DNA from: Halichondria panicea
Lineage: Eukaryota; Porifera; Demospongiae; Suberitida; Halichondriidae
Assembly: GCF_963675165.1 (NCBI RefSeq)
Contig: NC_087377.1
Coordinates: 5,208,042-5,272,041, forward strand
Length of the DNA stretch: 64,000 nucleotides
Direction of reading: 5' to 3'
The position numbers were made by a program, and so were the translations under genes. Below the pieces are notes generated by a model. The model was not told where the DNA came from and did no database searches. It was given only the letters and a program-made list of their open reading frames with translations. This document shows, piece by piece, positions 19,601 through 33,076 of the stretch (positions are counted from its first letter, which is position 1; each line of letters opens with the position of its first letter).

Positions 19601-22600
19601 ATGTAGGTAATATGGGTAATGTAGGTAACACTGGTAATGTAGGTAACACTGGTAAGGTAGGTAATGTAGGTAACACGGGTAATGTAGGTAACACTGGTAA
19701 TGTAGGTAACACTGGTAATGTAGGTAACACGGGTAATGCAGGTAACACGGGTAATGTAGGTAACGCAGGTAATGTAGGTAATGCAGGTAATGTAGGTAAT
19801 GTAGGTAACACGGGTAATGTAGGTAACACAGGTAATGTAGGTAACACGGGTAATGTAGGTAATGCAGGTAACACTGGTAATGTAGGTAACACTGGTAATG
19901 TAGGTAACACTGGTAATGTTGGTAACACGGGTAATGTAGGTAACACAGGTAATGTAGGTAACACAGGTAATGTAGGTAACACGGGTAATGTAGGTAATGT
20001 AGGTAACACTGGTAATGTAGGTAACACGGGTAATGTAGGTAACACTGGTAATGTAGGTAACACCGGTAATGTAGGTAACACGGGTAATGTAGGTAATGTA
20101 GGTAACACGGGTAATGTAGGTAACACTGGTAATGTAAGTAACACAGGTAATGTAGGTAACACAGGTAATGTAGGTAATGTAGGTAACACGGGTAATGTAG
20201 GTAACACAGGTAATGTAGGTAATGTAGGTAATGTAGGTAACACTGGTAATGTAGGTAATGTAGGTAACACTGGTAATGTAGGTAACACGGGTAATGTAGG
20301 TAATGTAGGTAACACTGGTAATGTAGGTAACATGGGTAATGTAGGTAACACTGGTAATGCTGGTAACACGGGTAATGTAGGTAATACTGGTAACACTGAT
20401 AATGTAGGTAATACTGGTAATGCAGGTATAACACTGGTAATGTAGGTAACACTGGTAATGCAGGTAATGTAGGTAATGCAGGTAACACGGGTAATGTAGG
20501 TAATGTAGGTAATGCAGGTAACACGGGTAATGTAGGTAATGCTGGTAACACTGGTAATGTAGGTAATACTGGTAATGCAGGTAACACGGGTAATGTAGGT
20601 ACCGCAGGTAATGTAGGTAACACTGGTAAGGTAGGTAATTGTAGGTAACACTGGTAATGCAGGTAATGTAGGTAACACTGGTAATGCAGGTAATGTAGGT
20701 AATGCAGGTAACACGGGTAATGTAGGTAACACTGGTAATGCAGGTAACACGGATAATGTAGGTAATGCTGGTAACACGGGTAATGTAGGTAATACTGGTA
20801 ATGCAGGTAACACGGGTAATGTAGGTAACGCAGGTAATGTAGGTAACACTGGTAAGGTAGGTAATGTAGGGTTAGGGGTAATGTAGGTAACACTGGTAAT
20901 GTAGGTAACGCAGGTAATGTAGGTAACACGGGTAATGTAGGTAACACTGGTAATGTAGGTAATGTAGGTAACCGGTAATGTAGGTAACATGGGTAATGTA
21001 GGTAATGTAGGTAACACGGGTAATGTAGGTAATGTATGTAACACTGGTAATGTAGGTAATGTAGGTAACACTGGTAATGTAGATAACACCGGTAATGTAG
21101 GTAACATGGGTAATGTAGGTAATGTAGGTAACACGGGTAATGTAGGTAACACTGGTAATGTAAGTAACACAGGTAATGTAGGTAACACGGGTAAGGTAGG
21201 TAATGTAGGTAACACGGGTAATGTAGGTAACACTGGTAATGTAGGTAACACTGGTAATGTAGGTAACACGGGTAATGCAGGTAACACTGGTAATGTAGGT
21301 AACGCAGGTAATGTAGGTAATGCAGGTAATGTAGGTAATGTAGGTAACACGGGTAATGTAGGTAACACAGGTAATGTAGGTAGCACGGGTAATGTAGGTA
21401 ATGCAGGTAACACTGGTAATGTAGGTAACACTGGTAATGTAGGTAACACTGGTAATGTTGGTAACACGGGTAATGTAGGTAACACAGGTAATGTAGGTAA
21501 CACAGGTAATGTAGGTAACACGGGTAATGTAGGAAATGTAGGTAACACTGGTAATGTAGGTAACACGGGTAATGTAGGTAACACTGGTAATGTAGGTAAC
21601 ACCGGTAATGTAGGTAACACGGGTAATGTAGGTAATGTAGGTAACACGGGTAATGTAGGTAACACTGGTAATGTAAGTAACACAGGTAATGTAGGTAACA
21701 CAGGTAATGTAGGTAATGTAGGTAACACGGGTAATGTAGGTAACACAGGTAATGTAGGTAATGTAGGTAATGTAGGTAACACTGGTAATGTAGGTAATGT
21801 AGGTAACACTGGTAATGTAGGTAACACGGGTAATGTAGGTAATGTAGGTAACACTGGTAATGTAGGTAACATGGGTAATGTAGGTAACACTGGTAATGCT
21901 GGTAACACGGGTAATGTAGGTAATACTGGTAACACTGATAATGTAGGTAATACTGGTAATGCAGGTATAACACTGGTAATGTAGGTAACACTGGTAATGC
22001 AGGTAATGTAGGTAATGCAGGTAACACGGGTAATGTAGGTAATGTAGGTAATGCAGGTAACACGGGTAATGTAGGTAATGCTGGTAACACTGGTAATGTA
22101 GGTAATACTGGTAATGCAGGTAACACGGGTAATGTAGGTACCGCAGGTAATGTAGGTAACACTGGTAAGGTAGGTAATTGTAGGTAACACTGGTAATGCA
22201 GGTAATGTAGGTAACACTGGTAATGCAGGTAATGTAGGTAATGCAGGTAACACGGGTAATGTAGGTAACACTGGTAATGCAGGTAACACGGATAATGTAG
22301 GTAATGCTGGTAACACGGGTAATGTAGGTAATACTGGTAATGCAGGTAACACGGGTAATGTAGGTAACGCAGGTAATGTAGGTAACACTGGTAAGGTAGG
22401 TAATGTAGGGTTAGGGGTAATGTAGGTAACACTGGTAATGTAGGTAACGCAGGTAATGTAGGTAACACGGGTAATGTAGGTAACACTGGTAATGTAGGTA
22501 ATGTAGGTAACACCGGTAATGTAGGTAACACGGGTAATGTAGGTAATGTAGGTAACACGGGTAATGTAGGTAATGTAGGTAACACTGGTAATGTAGGTAA

Positions 22601-25600
22601 TGTAGGTAACACTGGTAATGTAGATAACACCGGTAATGTAGGTAACATGGGTAATGTAGGTAATGTAGGTAACACGGGTAATGTAGGTAACACTGGTAAT
22701 GTAAGTAACACAGGTAATGTAGGTAAGGTAACACAGGTAATGTAGGTAACACGGGTAATGTAGGTAATGTAGGTAACACTGGTAATGTAGGTAACACGGG
22801 TAATGTAGGTAACACTGGTAATGTAAGTAACACTGGTGATGTAGGTAAGGTAACACAGGTAATGTAGGTAACACGGGTAATGTAGGTAATGTAGGTAACA
22901 CTGGTAATGTAGGTAACACGGGTAATGTAGGTAACACTGGTAATGTAGGTAATGTAGGTAACACCGGTAATGTAGGTAACACGGGTAATGTAGGTAATGT
23001 AGGTAACACGGGTAATGTAGGTAACACTGGTAATGTAAGTAACACAGGTAATGTAGGTAATGTAGGTAACACAGGTAATGTAGGTAATGTAGGTAACACG
23101 GGTAATGTAGGTAACACAGGTAATGTAGGTAATGTAGGTAACACTGGTAATGTAGGTAACACGGGTAATGTAGGTAATGCTGGTAATGTAGGTAATGTAG
23201 GTAACACTGGTAATGTAGGTAACACGGGTAATGTAGGTAACACTGGTAATGCTGGTAACAGGGGTAATGTAGGTAATGCTGGTAACACTGGTAATGTAGG
23301 TAATACTGGTAATGCAGGTATAACACTGGTAATGTAGGTAACACTGGTAATGTTGGTAACACGGGTAATGTAGGTAACACAGGTAATGTAGGTAACACAG
23401 GTAATGTAGGTAACACTGGTAATGTAGGTAATGTAGGTAACACTGGTAATGTAGGTAACACGGGTAATGTAGGTAATGTAGGTAACACGGGTAATGTAGG
23501 TAACACAGGTAATGTAGGTAATGTAGGTAACACTGGTAATGTAGGTAACACGGGTAATGTAGGTAATGCTGGTAATGTAGGTAATGTAGGTAACACTGGT
23601 AATGTAGGTAACACGGGTAATGTAGGTAACACTGGTAATGCTGGTAACACGGGTAATGTAGGTAATGCTGGTAACACTGGTAATGTAGGTAATACTGGTA
23701 ATGCAGGTATAACACTGGTAATGTAGGTAACACTGGTAATGTTGGTAACACGGGTAATGTAGGTAACACAGGTAATGTAGGTAACACAGGTAATGTAGGT
23801 AACACGGGTAATGTAGGTAATGTAGGTAACACTGGTAATGTAGGTAACACGGGTAATGTAGGTAACACTGGTAATGTAGGTAACACCGGTAATGTAGGTA
23901 ACACGGGTAATGTAGGTAATGTAGGTAACACGGGTAATGTAGGTAACACTGGTAATGTAAGTAACACAGGTAATGTAGGTAACACAGGTAATGTAGGTAA
24001 TGTAGGTAACACGGGTAATGTAGGTAACACAGGTAATGTAGGTAATGTAGGTAATGTAGGTAACACTGGTAATGTAGGTAATGTAGGTAACACTGGTAAT
24101 GTAGGTAACACGGGTAATGTAGGTAATGTAGGTAACACTGGTAGTGTAGGTAACATGGGTAATGTAGGTAACACTGGTAATGCTGGTAACACGGGTAATG
24201 TAGGTAATACTGGTAACACTGGTAATGTAGGTAATACTGGTAATGCAGGTATAACACTGGTAATGTAGGTAACACTGGTAATGCAGGTAATGTAGGTAAT
24301 GCAGGTAACACGGGTAATGTAGGTAATGTAGGTAATGCAGGTAACACGGGTAATGTAGGTAATGCTGGTAACACTGGTAATGTAGGTAATACTGGTAATG
24401 CAGGTAACACGGGTAATGTAGGTACCGCAGGTAATGTAGGTAACACTGGTAAGGTAGGTAATTGTAGGTAACACTGGTAATGCAGGTAATGTAGGTAATG
24501 CAGGTAACACGGGTAATGTAGGTAACACTGGTAATGCAGGTAACACGGATAATGTAGGTAATGCTGGTAACACGGGTAATGTAGGTAATAATGGTAATGC
24601 AGGTAACACGGGTAATGTAGGTAACGCAGGTAATGTAGGTAACACTGGTAATGTAGGTAATGTAGGTAACACCGGTAATGTAGGTAACACGGGTAATGTA
24701 GGTAATGTAGGTAACACGGGTAATGTAGGTAATGTAGGTAACACTGGTAATGTAGGTAATGTAGGTAACACTTGTAATGTAGGTAACACCGGTAATGTAG
24801 GTAACATGGGTAATGTAGGTAATGTAGGTAACACGGGTAATGTAGGTAACACTGGTAATGTAAGTAACACAGGTAATGTAGGTAAGGTAACACAGGTAAT
24901 GTAGGTAACACGGGTAATGTAGGTAATGTAGGTAACACTGGTAATGTAGGTAACACGGGTAATGTAGGTAACACTGGTAATGTAGGTAATGTAGGTAACA
25001 CCGGTAATGTAGGTAACACGGGTAATGTAGGTAATGTAGGTAACACGGGTAATGTAGGTAACACTGGTAATGTAAGTAACACAGGTAATGTAGGTAATGT
25101 AGGTAACACAGGTAATGTAGGTAATGTAGGTAACACGGGTAATGTAGGTAACACAGGTAATGTAGGTAATGTAGGTAACACTGGTAATGTAGGTAACACG
25201 GGTAATGTAGGTAATACTGGTAATGTAGGTAATGTAGGTAACACTGGTAATGTAGGTAACACGGGTAATGTAGGTAACACTGGTAATGCTGGTAACACGG
25301 GTAATGTAGGTAATGCTGGTAACACTGGTAATGTAGGTAATACTGGTAATGCAGGTATAACACTGGTAATGTAGGTAACACTGGTAATGCAGGTAATGTA
25401 GGTAATGCAGGTAACGCGGGTAATGTAGGTAATGTAGGTAATGCAGGTAACACGGGTAATGTAGGTAATGCTGGTAACACTGGTAATGTAGGTAATACTG
25501 GTAATGCAGGTAACACGGGTAATGTAGGTACCGCAGGTAATGTAGGTAACACTGGTAAGGTAGGTAATTGTAGGTAACACTGGTAATGCAGGTAATGTAG

Positions 25601-27775
25601 GTAATGCAGGTAACACGGGTAATGCAGGTAACACGGATAATGTAGGTAATGCTGGTAACACGGGTAATGTAGGTAATACTGGTAATGCAAGTAACACGGG
25701 TAATGTAGGTAACGCAGGTAATGTAGGTAACACTGGTAAGGTAGGTAATGTAGGGTTAGGGGTAATGTAGGTAACACTGGTAATGTAGGTAACACTGGTA
25801 ATGTAGGTAATGTAGGTAACACGGGTAATGTAGGTAACACGGGTAAGGTAGGTAACACGGGTAATGTAGGTAATGTAGGTAACACTGGTAATGTAGGTAA
25901 CACGGGTAATGTAGGTAACACTGGTAATGTAAGTAACACAGGTAATGTAGGTAACACGGGTAATGTAGGTAATGTAGGTAACACTGGTAATGTAGGTAAC
26001 ACTGGTAATGTAGGTAACACGGGTAATGTAGGTAACACTGGTAATGTAGGTAATGTAGGTAACACCGGTAATGTAGGTAACACGGGTAATGTAGGTAATG
26101 TAGGTAACACGGGTAATGTAGGTAACACTGGTAATGTAAGTAACACAGGTAATGTAGGTAATGTAGGTAACACAGGTAATGTAGGTAATGTAGGTAACAC
26201 GGGTAATGTAGGTAACACAGGTAATGTAGGTATTGTAGGTAACACTGGTAATGTAGGTAACACGGGTAATGTAGGTAATGCTGGTAATGTAGGTAACACT
26301 GGTAATGTAGGTAACACGGGTAATATAGGTAACACTGGTAATGCTGGTAACACGGGTAATGTAGGTAATGCTGGTAACACTGGTAATGTAGGTAATACTG
26401 GTAATGCAGGTAACACGGGTAATGTAGGTACCGCAGGTAATGTAGGTAACACTGGTAAGGTAGGTAATTGTAGGTAACACTGGTAATGCAGGTAATGTAG
26501 GTAATGCAGGTAACACGGGTAATGCAGGTAACACGGATAATGTAGGTAATGCTGGTAACACGGGTAATGTAGGTAATACTGGTAATGCAGGTAACACGGG
26601 TAATGTAGGTAACGCAGGTAATGTAGGTAACACTGGTAAGGTAGGTAATGTAGGGTTAGGGGTAATGTAGGTAACACTGGTAATGTAGGTAACACTGGTA
26701 ATGTAGGTAATGTAGGTAACACGGGTAATGTAGGTAACACGGGTAAGGTAGGTAACACGGGTAATGTAGGTAATGTAGGTAACACTGGTAATGTAGGTAA
26801 CACGGGTAATGTAGGTAACACTGGTAATGTAAGTAACACAGGTAATGTAGGTAACACGGGTAATGTAGGTAATGTAGGTAACACTGGTAATGTAGGTAAC
26901 ACGGGTAATGTAGGTAACACTGGTAATGTAGGTAATGTAGGTAACACCGGTAATGTAGGTAACACGGGTAATGTAGGTAATGTAGGTAACACGGGTAATG
27001 TAGGTAACACTGGTAATGTAAGTAACACAGGTAATGTAGGTAATGTAGGTAACACAGGTAATGTAGGTAATGTAGGTAACACGGGTAATGTAGGTAACAC
27101 AGGTAATGTAGGTATTGTAGGTAACACTGGTAATGTAGGTAACACGGGTAATGTAGGTAATGCTGGTAATGTAGGTAACACTGGTAATGTAGGTAACACG
27201 GGTAATGTAGGTAACACTGGTAATGCTGGTAACACGGGTAATGTAGGTAATGCTGGTAACACTGGTAATGTAGGTAATACTGGTAATGCAGGTATAACAC
27301 TGGTAATGTAGGTAACACTGGTAATGCAGGTAACACGGGTAATGTAGGTAATGTAGGTAATGCAGGTAACACGGGTAATGTAGGTAATGCTGGTAACACT
27401 GGTAATGTAGGTAATACTGGTAATGCAGGTAACACGGGTAATGTAGGTACCGCAGGTAATGTAGGTAACACTGGTAAGGTAGGTAATTGTAGGTAACACT
27501 GGTAATGCAGGTAATGTAGGTAATGTAGGTAACACTGGTAATGTAGGTAACACGGATAATGTAGGTAATGCTGGTAACACGGGTAATGTAGGTAATACTG
27601 GTAATGCAGGTAACACGGGTAATGTAGGTAACACTGGTAATGTAGGTAACACTGGTAATGTAGGTAATGTAGGTAACACGGGTAATGTAGGTAACACGGG
27701 TAAGGTAGGTAACACGAGGCAATGCTGGTAATGTATATACGTAAGGTAACACGAGGTAATGTAGAGTAACATGGG
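16697..27775. repeat. About 11-kb minisatellite array, 9/18-bp unit with higher-order repeats
   Basis: Tandem GTAATGTAG and GTAACACNG 9-mers, usually alternating as GTAATGTAGGTAACACNG. Higher-order structure is clear: the stretch 17568-18464 recurs, as read, at 19549-20445 (offset 1981 bp). A marker GTAGGGTTAGGGG returns near 18824, 20869, 22405, 25752 and 26650. Very long frames (Gly-Asn-Val/Thr, or Leu-Pro-Thr on the minus strand) are open only because the unit is a multiple of three and lacks stops. I do not call them genes. Confidence 0.97.
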
Positions 27776-28028
27776 TATAGTTATAATAAGTAATGTATTA
27801 TGCAATTAATTAGATGCAGAAATGCATGACTGTATATAGCTACGCATTAAGTATAGGTATTTTGTAACGGTGGTAATAATTAGCGGTTGCAATATTAAAT
27901 GCAATAAGTATTGATGAACACAATTTGAAACGACACTCTCCTAATAGTGACAAAGAGCAATATACATAATCATAAACAGAAGTCAGGTGCATGTATATAG
28001 AGCATGCACAATTGTTGCTATATAGCAG
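27776..28028. other. Inner border of the left array, no gene seen
   Basis: A unique AT-rich stretch. The piece TATAGGTATTTTGTAACGGTG resembles, in inverted orientation, TATAGGTTGTAACGGTGTG next to the inner border of the right array (about 43712-43730). The inverted repeat may therefore extend inside the arrays. Confidence 0.4.
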
Positions 28029-29099
28029 TTAGATTCTTCTTGTTTTCTTTGGCATAATAGAAGGATTATCCTCAAGCCTTTCAATTTCAGATCTTTTCTG
28101 TCCTGCATAGAAAAATAAAAGGTGTTCTGACTATGATAGCTTTAGTTACCTCGCTTCCGTTTTCCACCCTTCCCTTGATCTGTGTGAGGGTCGTCTGACT
28201 TCTTCCCTGGGGCTTGATCAGTGGGAGGGTCGTCTGACTTCATCTCTGGGAGTGTCTTCCCGTGATCGGTGGGGGGGTCGTCTTCCGTTGATTGGTGGGT
28301 GGCTTCTTCCTGGGAGGGCGTCTTCTCGTAATCCGCGGGGGGGTCGTCTGACTTGTTCCCGGGGGACTTCTTCCCCTGATCAGCGGGGGGGTCGTCCGAC
28401 TTCTTCCCTGGGGCTTGATCAGTGGGAGGATCGTCTGACTTGTTCCCGGGGGACTTCTTCCCCTGATCAACGGGGGGGTCGTCCGACTTCTTCCCTGGGG
28501 CTTGATCAGTGGGAGGATCGTCTGACTTGTTCCCGGAGGACTTCTTCCCCTGATCAGCGGGGGGTCGTCCGACTTCTTCCCTGGGGCTTGATCAGTGGGA
28601 GGATCGTCTGACTTGCTCCCGGGGGACTTCTTCCCCTGATCAGCGGGGGAGTCGTCCGACTTCTTCTTGTGATCAGCAAGGGGTTCATTGGAGGGAGTAC
28701 CAGATACTGCACAATGTGTGATTTTAGCATGCATGCATGCATGATGAGTGTGTACTCACCAAGAGCTTGCAGCTGTGTAGTGATGGCTTTTGAGAACTCA
28801 CTGACCACAACGATAGTGCACTTAGTTGGCTTTAGTTTGGAGAACTTGGTCGGTACCTGCATTTGGTTTTGTGTAATATTTCTCTCCAAATAAGGTGTTG
28901 AAGAACATACTATTCCTTGAGCAGCTAGTGACTCAGTTGAAAAGGGCCGTGGGTGGCTTCCGTGCCCCTTATCTTTGTTCTGTACAAAGCGTCTTATGTT
29001 TCTCTTTCCATCAGCAGACATACCTGGCACTGAGTTGAGTAAGACTCCAATTGCAGGTGTCTTGTTGTACTCAATCCCAACTCGCAGAAATGTAGCAAT
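28029..29099 (-). CDS. Unrecognised protein with KSDDPP/DQ tandem repeats (3' part of a gene)
   Basis: Three minus-strand exons: 29099-28760, 28706-28150 and 28102-28029 (stop). The first is unspliced and ends VVVSEFSKAITTQLQALG. The second is a tandem array of an approximately 87-bp unit coding blocks such as KKSDDPPADQGKKSPGNKSD and PPTDQAPG, strongly hydrophilic. The last ends MPKKTRRI, a basic tail. One repeat unit (near 28560) has six instead of seven Gs and shifts the frame, so the copy is broken or misassembled there. The start exon was not found, and an upstream exon is required because an acceptor precedes 29099. No function is assigned. Confidence 0.5.
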
Positions 29100-30070
29100 C
29101 TGGGTTAGAGTTACTTTGCAATTCAAGTGTACACTCTATTGTACATTAATTAATTAAAGGAAGTATACCTATTATAAAAGCATATAACGTTGTGTATATA
29201 GATATGGGGTGCCGTTTGTGTCAAAATGCTAATTTTAAATACTTAATTATGCATATTAAGTGCATTGACTTAATTATACACAATTAAATGCCCTGACCTA
29301 TTATACACATGCAAGTATGTTTACTTATATCGCACAAGTGCCCTGACTTATACGCAAGTATGCTGTAAATTCCAACGACCTTTTTGAGAAAATGAACAAA
29401 TTTCATTATCATTTTCCGTCGAGTCCAATACTCCGTTTAGATAGTAAACTACATGTATGTGGCATTAATTGATGAGAAGGAGAGCTATATACGTGCATGA
29501 CAAATTTTACTATGGTGGAATAAAATGAGATGAAGTTAAATGACGGTGTGCCATTGTTTTCATACATACGTATTAATGACTATAATTATAACTGAGTGCT
29601 TTGCACGATACAGCCAGCTTTTATGCTCATAATAGCATGCACTGACTAGAGTGTTGTAAAATTAATGTCAGCACTACATTTGTACAAGGCTATTAATGAG
29701 ACAAGAGCTAGAGGCGTTGCAATCATGGCTGGTTGAGAATGCTGTACTCTTTAGTTCATATAATTATACACTGATCTGCACCATATATATGGTATCCCAA
29801 TTCTCAAAACACATGGTAATGTCTGTTGCACTATTATAACTTTATCCCAGCGGTCTGAGGTAGCTAGTCTATACATGCGCAATTTTCAATTTAAATAGCT
29901 GAGTACAATTAGATACTTAGCCAATTACCATGCATGCATGGAAGCTTGTGTTGAATATTTTTCAGTTGAGAAGTTTCCAACCAATTCAAGACAAACACAT
30001 TTGTGGTTATAACGTTTTAATTAAACAACAACTTTTTCACAAAGACTCTAATAGCGTGCATCATAAATAA
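29100..30070. other. Intergenic/intronic, nothing recognised
   Basis: AT-rich with no coding exon that I can support. It may contain upstream exons of the 28029-29099 gene. Confidence 0.4.
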
Positions 30071-31343
30071 TTATCGCCAATTGTAATCAATTGGAAGACA
30101 GTACTGTTTTATGTCAGTTCCTTCAAGGAGTTCTTCGTTCAAGGTAATTTCCTGCTCATTTTTGAAATTATCAAAATTGCAGGCTGGTACACAAAAGCAA
30201 ACTTTCCAGGATAAACGATCAAATTGTTTTGATAGTCTATTGATACCTCTGGCTTTTATATCATGACGTTTTGCCAAAGTCGCTTGAAAGATCCATTCGT
30301 TGTAAACAAAGTCTGCACTTTCTTTGTTTGGTTCAACTGGAACATACAATTGCGTTGAATTAACTGGCCCTAATGTAGTAGACGTGTTTGCAAATCTTAT
30401 ACGACCATTAGGAGGGGGCGTTATTGTCTCGTATTTATTCCGTTTGCCTAAGCGTTTTGCTATGAATTTCTCCGTTCGATCCACACGCAGAAGCTCCCTC
30501 TGAACATCTCCTTCATAAATAGGTCCAGCTGTTATTTTGTTCTTCTCGTCTTTCCACGCTATAGCTTGATTACATAGGGCCTTGCTCACACAATCCATCA
30601 CATACTCAGACGCCCATTTCAGATAGCGTTTTGTGTAGTCGTTGTGTTGAATGAATATATGGACCAACCATTGGCTGCTATTAAAGGAGTCTCGGCTCAT
30701 CTTTAACCCTTCCATATCAGCAAGGACATCCGACAAACTTGCTGACGTAACAAATTCGGAGAGTCGTTGTAAATTATGGTCTCTTTTTAACGAAAATACA
30801 CACCTTGCCGAGCCCCCCCACATCGTATGTGCTGTCACAACCTCGTTCTCAGTCATGGATGGGTAACATAATAAACGGCAATCTATGAGCTCTTCCAATG
30901 TCCATATCGGCATGAAAAATTTGGTATGTGTTGATTTTTTAAATATCTTAGAGTTCCGTGGGTTTGTGGAGGCAAACACAACTGTGAAGGCCCGAACGTC
31001 ACTGCGTAGCTCTTCACCAGATGCAGCAGGGTCAAAAAAATACAATGTTGAAGTGGCACCAAGCAACGTATGCATATCTATATGATCGAGATGAACCAAC
31101 ACACGACGTGGATCAGACATAAAAGCGGCCACAATATCTGAACATTTCAAAACGACATTCTTATTCCTCACTTTTGCCATGTACAGTTGGTACAGCATGA
31201 ACACAGTTTTCCCTACACCCGGAGTACCAGTTTACGATCACTTTTCTTATTTCTTTTCCTTCGTAGAGAGAATGGATGAGAACATTAAGGTCACGATAGG
31301 CCTTCCTAACAAACATCTTTGTTAACTTTTCTGTGGTAGGCAA
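30071..31343 (-). pseudogene. Crinkler/RHS-type P-loop NTPase with a frameshift at the Walker A motif
   Basis: About 410 residues. An N-terminal block (MFVRKAYRDLNVLIHSLYEG, then KEIRKVIV) leads into a Walker A motif GTPGVGKTVF near 31225-31200, which lies in a different frame: one extra base separates KVIV from the P-loop. Downstream come YFFDPAA, VVFASTNPRN, FFMPIWTLEELIDCRLLCYP and a GGSARCVFSL box that matches the GGxPRxxL signature of RHS/CRN ATPases. The C-terminal about 150 residues end DYNWR. In known families such NTPases pair with nuclease-like domains and are linked to transposons or nuclear effectors. It lies downstream, on the same strand, of the ATPase gene interrupted by the P element. 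Family call good; function and intactness doubtful. Confidence 0.62.
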
Positions 31344-31424
31344 AATAGTTTTAATTAATTTAATTTTTGTTTGGATAGCCTTTACAGTACTCAGTGTTGT
31401 GAGTGTGTACCACTCAGAATTAAC

Positions 31425-33000
31425 TTACATTTTTTCCGTTAATTACAATGACATTTTTTTTATAGCCTCGTCAGCAGATCTTTTAGTTTTGAATGTAGCG
31501 AAGGCGAAACCTGGAGACAGCAAGTATATAGGCTACAATATTGTGAGTGGATGGTATACTGTACTAACCCCTTGGTCCACTCCCCCCGGCAGGGATGATG
31601 ACACACTATATACAATAGAGAAGTATAGAGCACAAGTTAATCGATACAAGGACTATACCCTTAATAATGACTCACACTTTCCCCGTAGAGGGAAAGGAGG
31701 GCCTTCTTCACGTCTCCAACAGTCAAGCCTGATAGACCCCCAAGTCAAATTTTTTTGGACACTGTCTGTGAGGGAGTTAGGAACCATTGACATGAAGTCA
31801 ATAATGACTCGTGCTTACTCTTTTCCCTTTAATTACAATACTTTTAGCCTCAATGGCCTTATATGCTGCTTCTTTGCTCTTTAGTGTAGCAAATCACTAT
31901 CTGCCACATAGGGGGTGATTGTCTTCTTGTAAAAGGTTCTGTATATACATATTGCATACAACATGCATGCATTTTGAGCTTGGCATCATAATAATTATAT
32001 ATAGGACAATCTGCACAGACGAACATTAATATCAGTTACTTCATTTTCTGAATTGCAACCTGTGGACAAAGTGCATGCATGGTGCCAGCACATCACATAA
32101 CAGAAACAAAACAGGAACATGCACATGCATTAACTTACATTTTTTCCATTAATATTAATATTTGGCTTGCCATCATAATAATTATACTAATACAGTATAA
32201 TATTTTTATTGGATATAGCTTTTTCAGCTGATGATTTTTGTTTGAATGTTACGAACGCGAATCTTAGACAGCAAGTATAATGGCTACATTATTGTGAGTG
32301 TACGGTACACTGTACTAACACCGCGATCCTCTCCCATCAGGGATGACGACACACTAGTAGACGAAGAGCCTCACTGATATCGCCTTTATCATAACATGTA
32401 TTATATATGGTGGCACCAGAAGGGAGGCCTCATTTCTTTTATAACAATACGGAAAACTACATCATGGCCCTCGCGGTTTCTATGGCTGGATTAGAGGATA
32501 TCGACGACACTTCTGGGATCGAGACTGTCTGGATCATACATAATTGATTCTTATACTTTAATTTCCACGTACCTGTGGATAAGTGTGCACGGTCAGCACA
32601 TCATAACTTCCGTCAGTGAAAACATATTTTTTTATTTGTTGCTTTTTTGCCAGATTTTTGACTCGCACTGGTGGGTGCAAAACATTAGAGTGCCTCTCTG
32701 ATATCCCCTGTTGTGGTACCAATAGGGAGGCCTCCTATGTACATTTGTATTATTTTTAAATGCAGCTATAACTATCATCATGGATAGACTACCTGGTTCT
32801 TGCAATTGCCTGCCTCCCCGGGCACATACACAGTTGATGTGCCACTTGTGCATCTGCAGCACTTTGTAATTTTGGAGGCCATCTAGTAGAGTCTATATAT
32901 TCTAGCTGCGATCGAGATGAGATGATAATTATGATGCTGTCTTCAGATTGAGATGGAGAGAAGCTACATGACCCTCACGGTTTCTGCTGATGGACCTGCA
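31425..33000. repeat. Degenerate tandem duplication, two to three copies
   Basis: About 31425-31605 and 32130-32352 share a long diverged segment (ATTAACTTACATTTTTTCC, GACAGCAAGTATA, TGGTACACTGTACTAAC-like and GGGATGAYGACACACT). A third, weaker set (GGGAGGCCTC, CTGATATC, ACCCTCRCGGTTTCT) links 32360-32510 with 32690-32990. A 183-codon plus frame at 31333-31884 covers copy 1 but is closed in copy 2, so I do not call it a gene. Confidence 0.5.
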
Positions 33001-33076
33001 GGGATGTTGTGACTGGAGTTACTGATGCACGTGGGTAGTCGAGGCCACAATTGGAAACAACAATTATATAGACCTC

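Noticed and set aside
18820-26660. GGGTTAGGGG strings inside the array as interstitial telomere repeats
   Set aside because: Each occurs singly as a higher-order-repeat marker, never as tandem TTAGGG. They arise from variants of the 9-mer.
17069-27805. Open frames of thousands of codons across the minisatellite (Leu-Pro-Thr, Tyr-Leu-His or Gly-Asn-Val repeats)
   Set aside because: The repeat unit is a multiple of three without stops, so several frames on both strands are open at once. No unique coding sequence or start context accompanies them.
28740-29126. Intron between two short exons in 28760-29099
   Set aside because: The apparent donor and acceptor give incompatible phases, while the whole 340-bp stretch is open and joins the next exon in phase. 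It was kept as one exon.
31333-31884. 183-codon plus frame
   Set aside because: It overlaps a degenerate duplication whose second copy is full of stops. There is no domain and it begins inside the minus-strand NTPase region.
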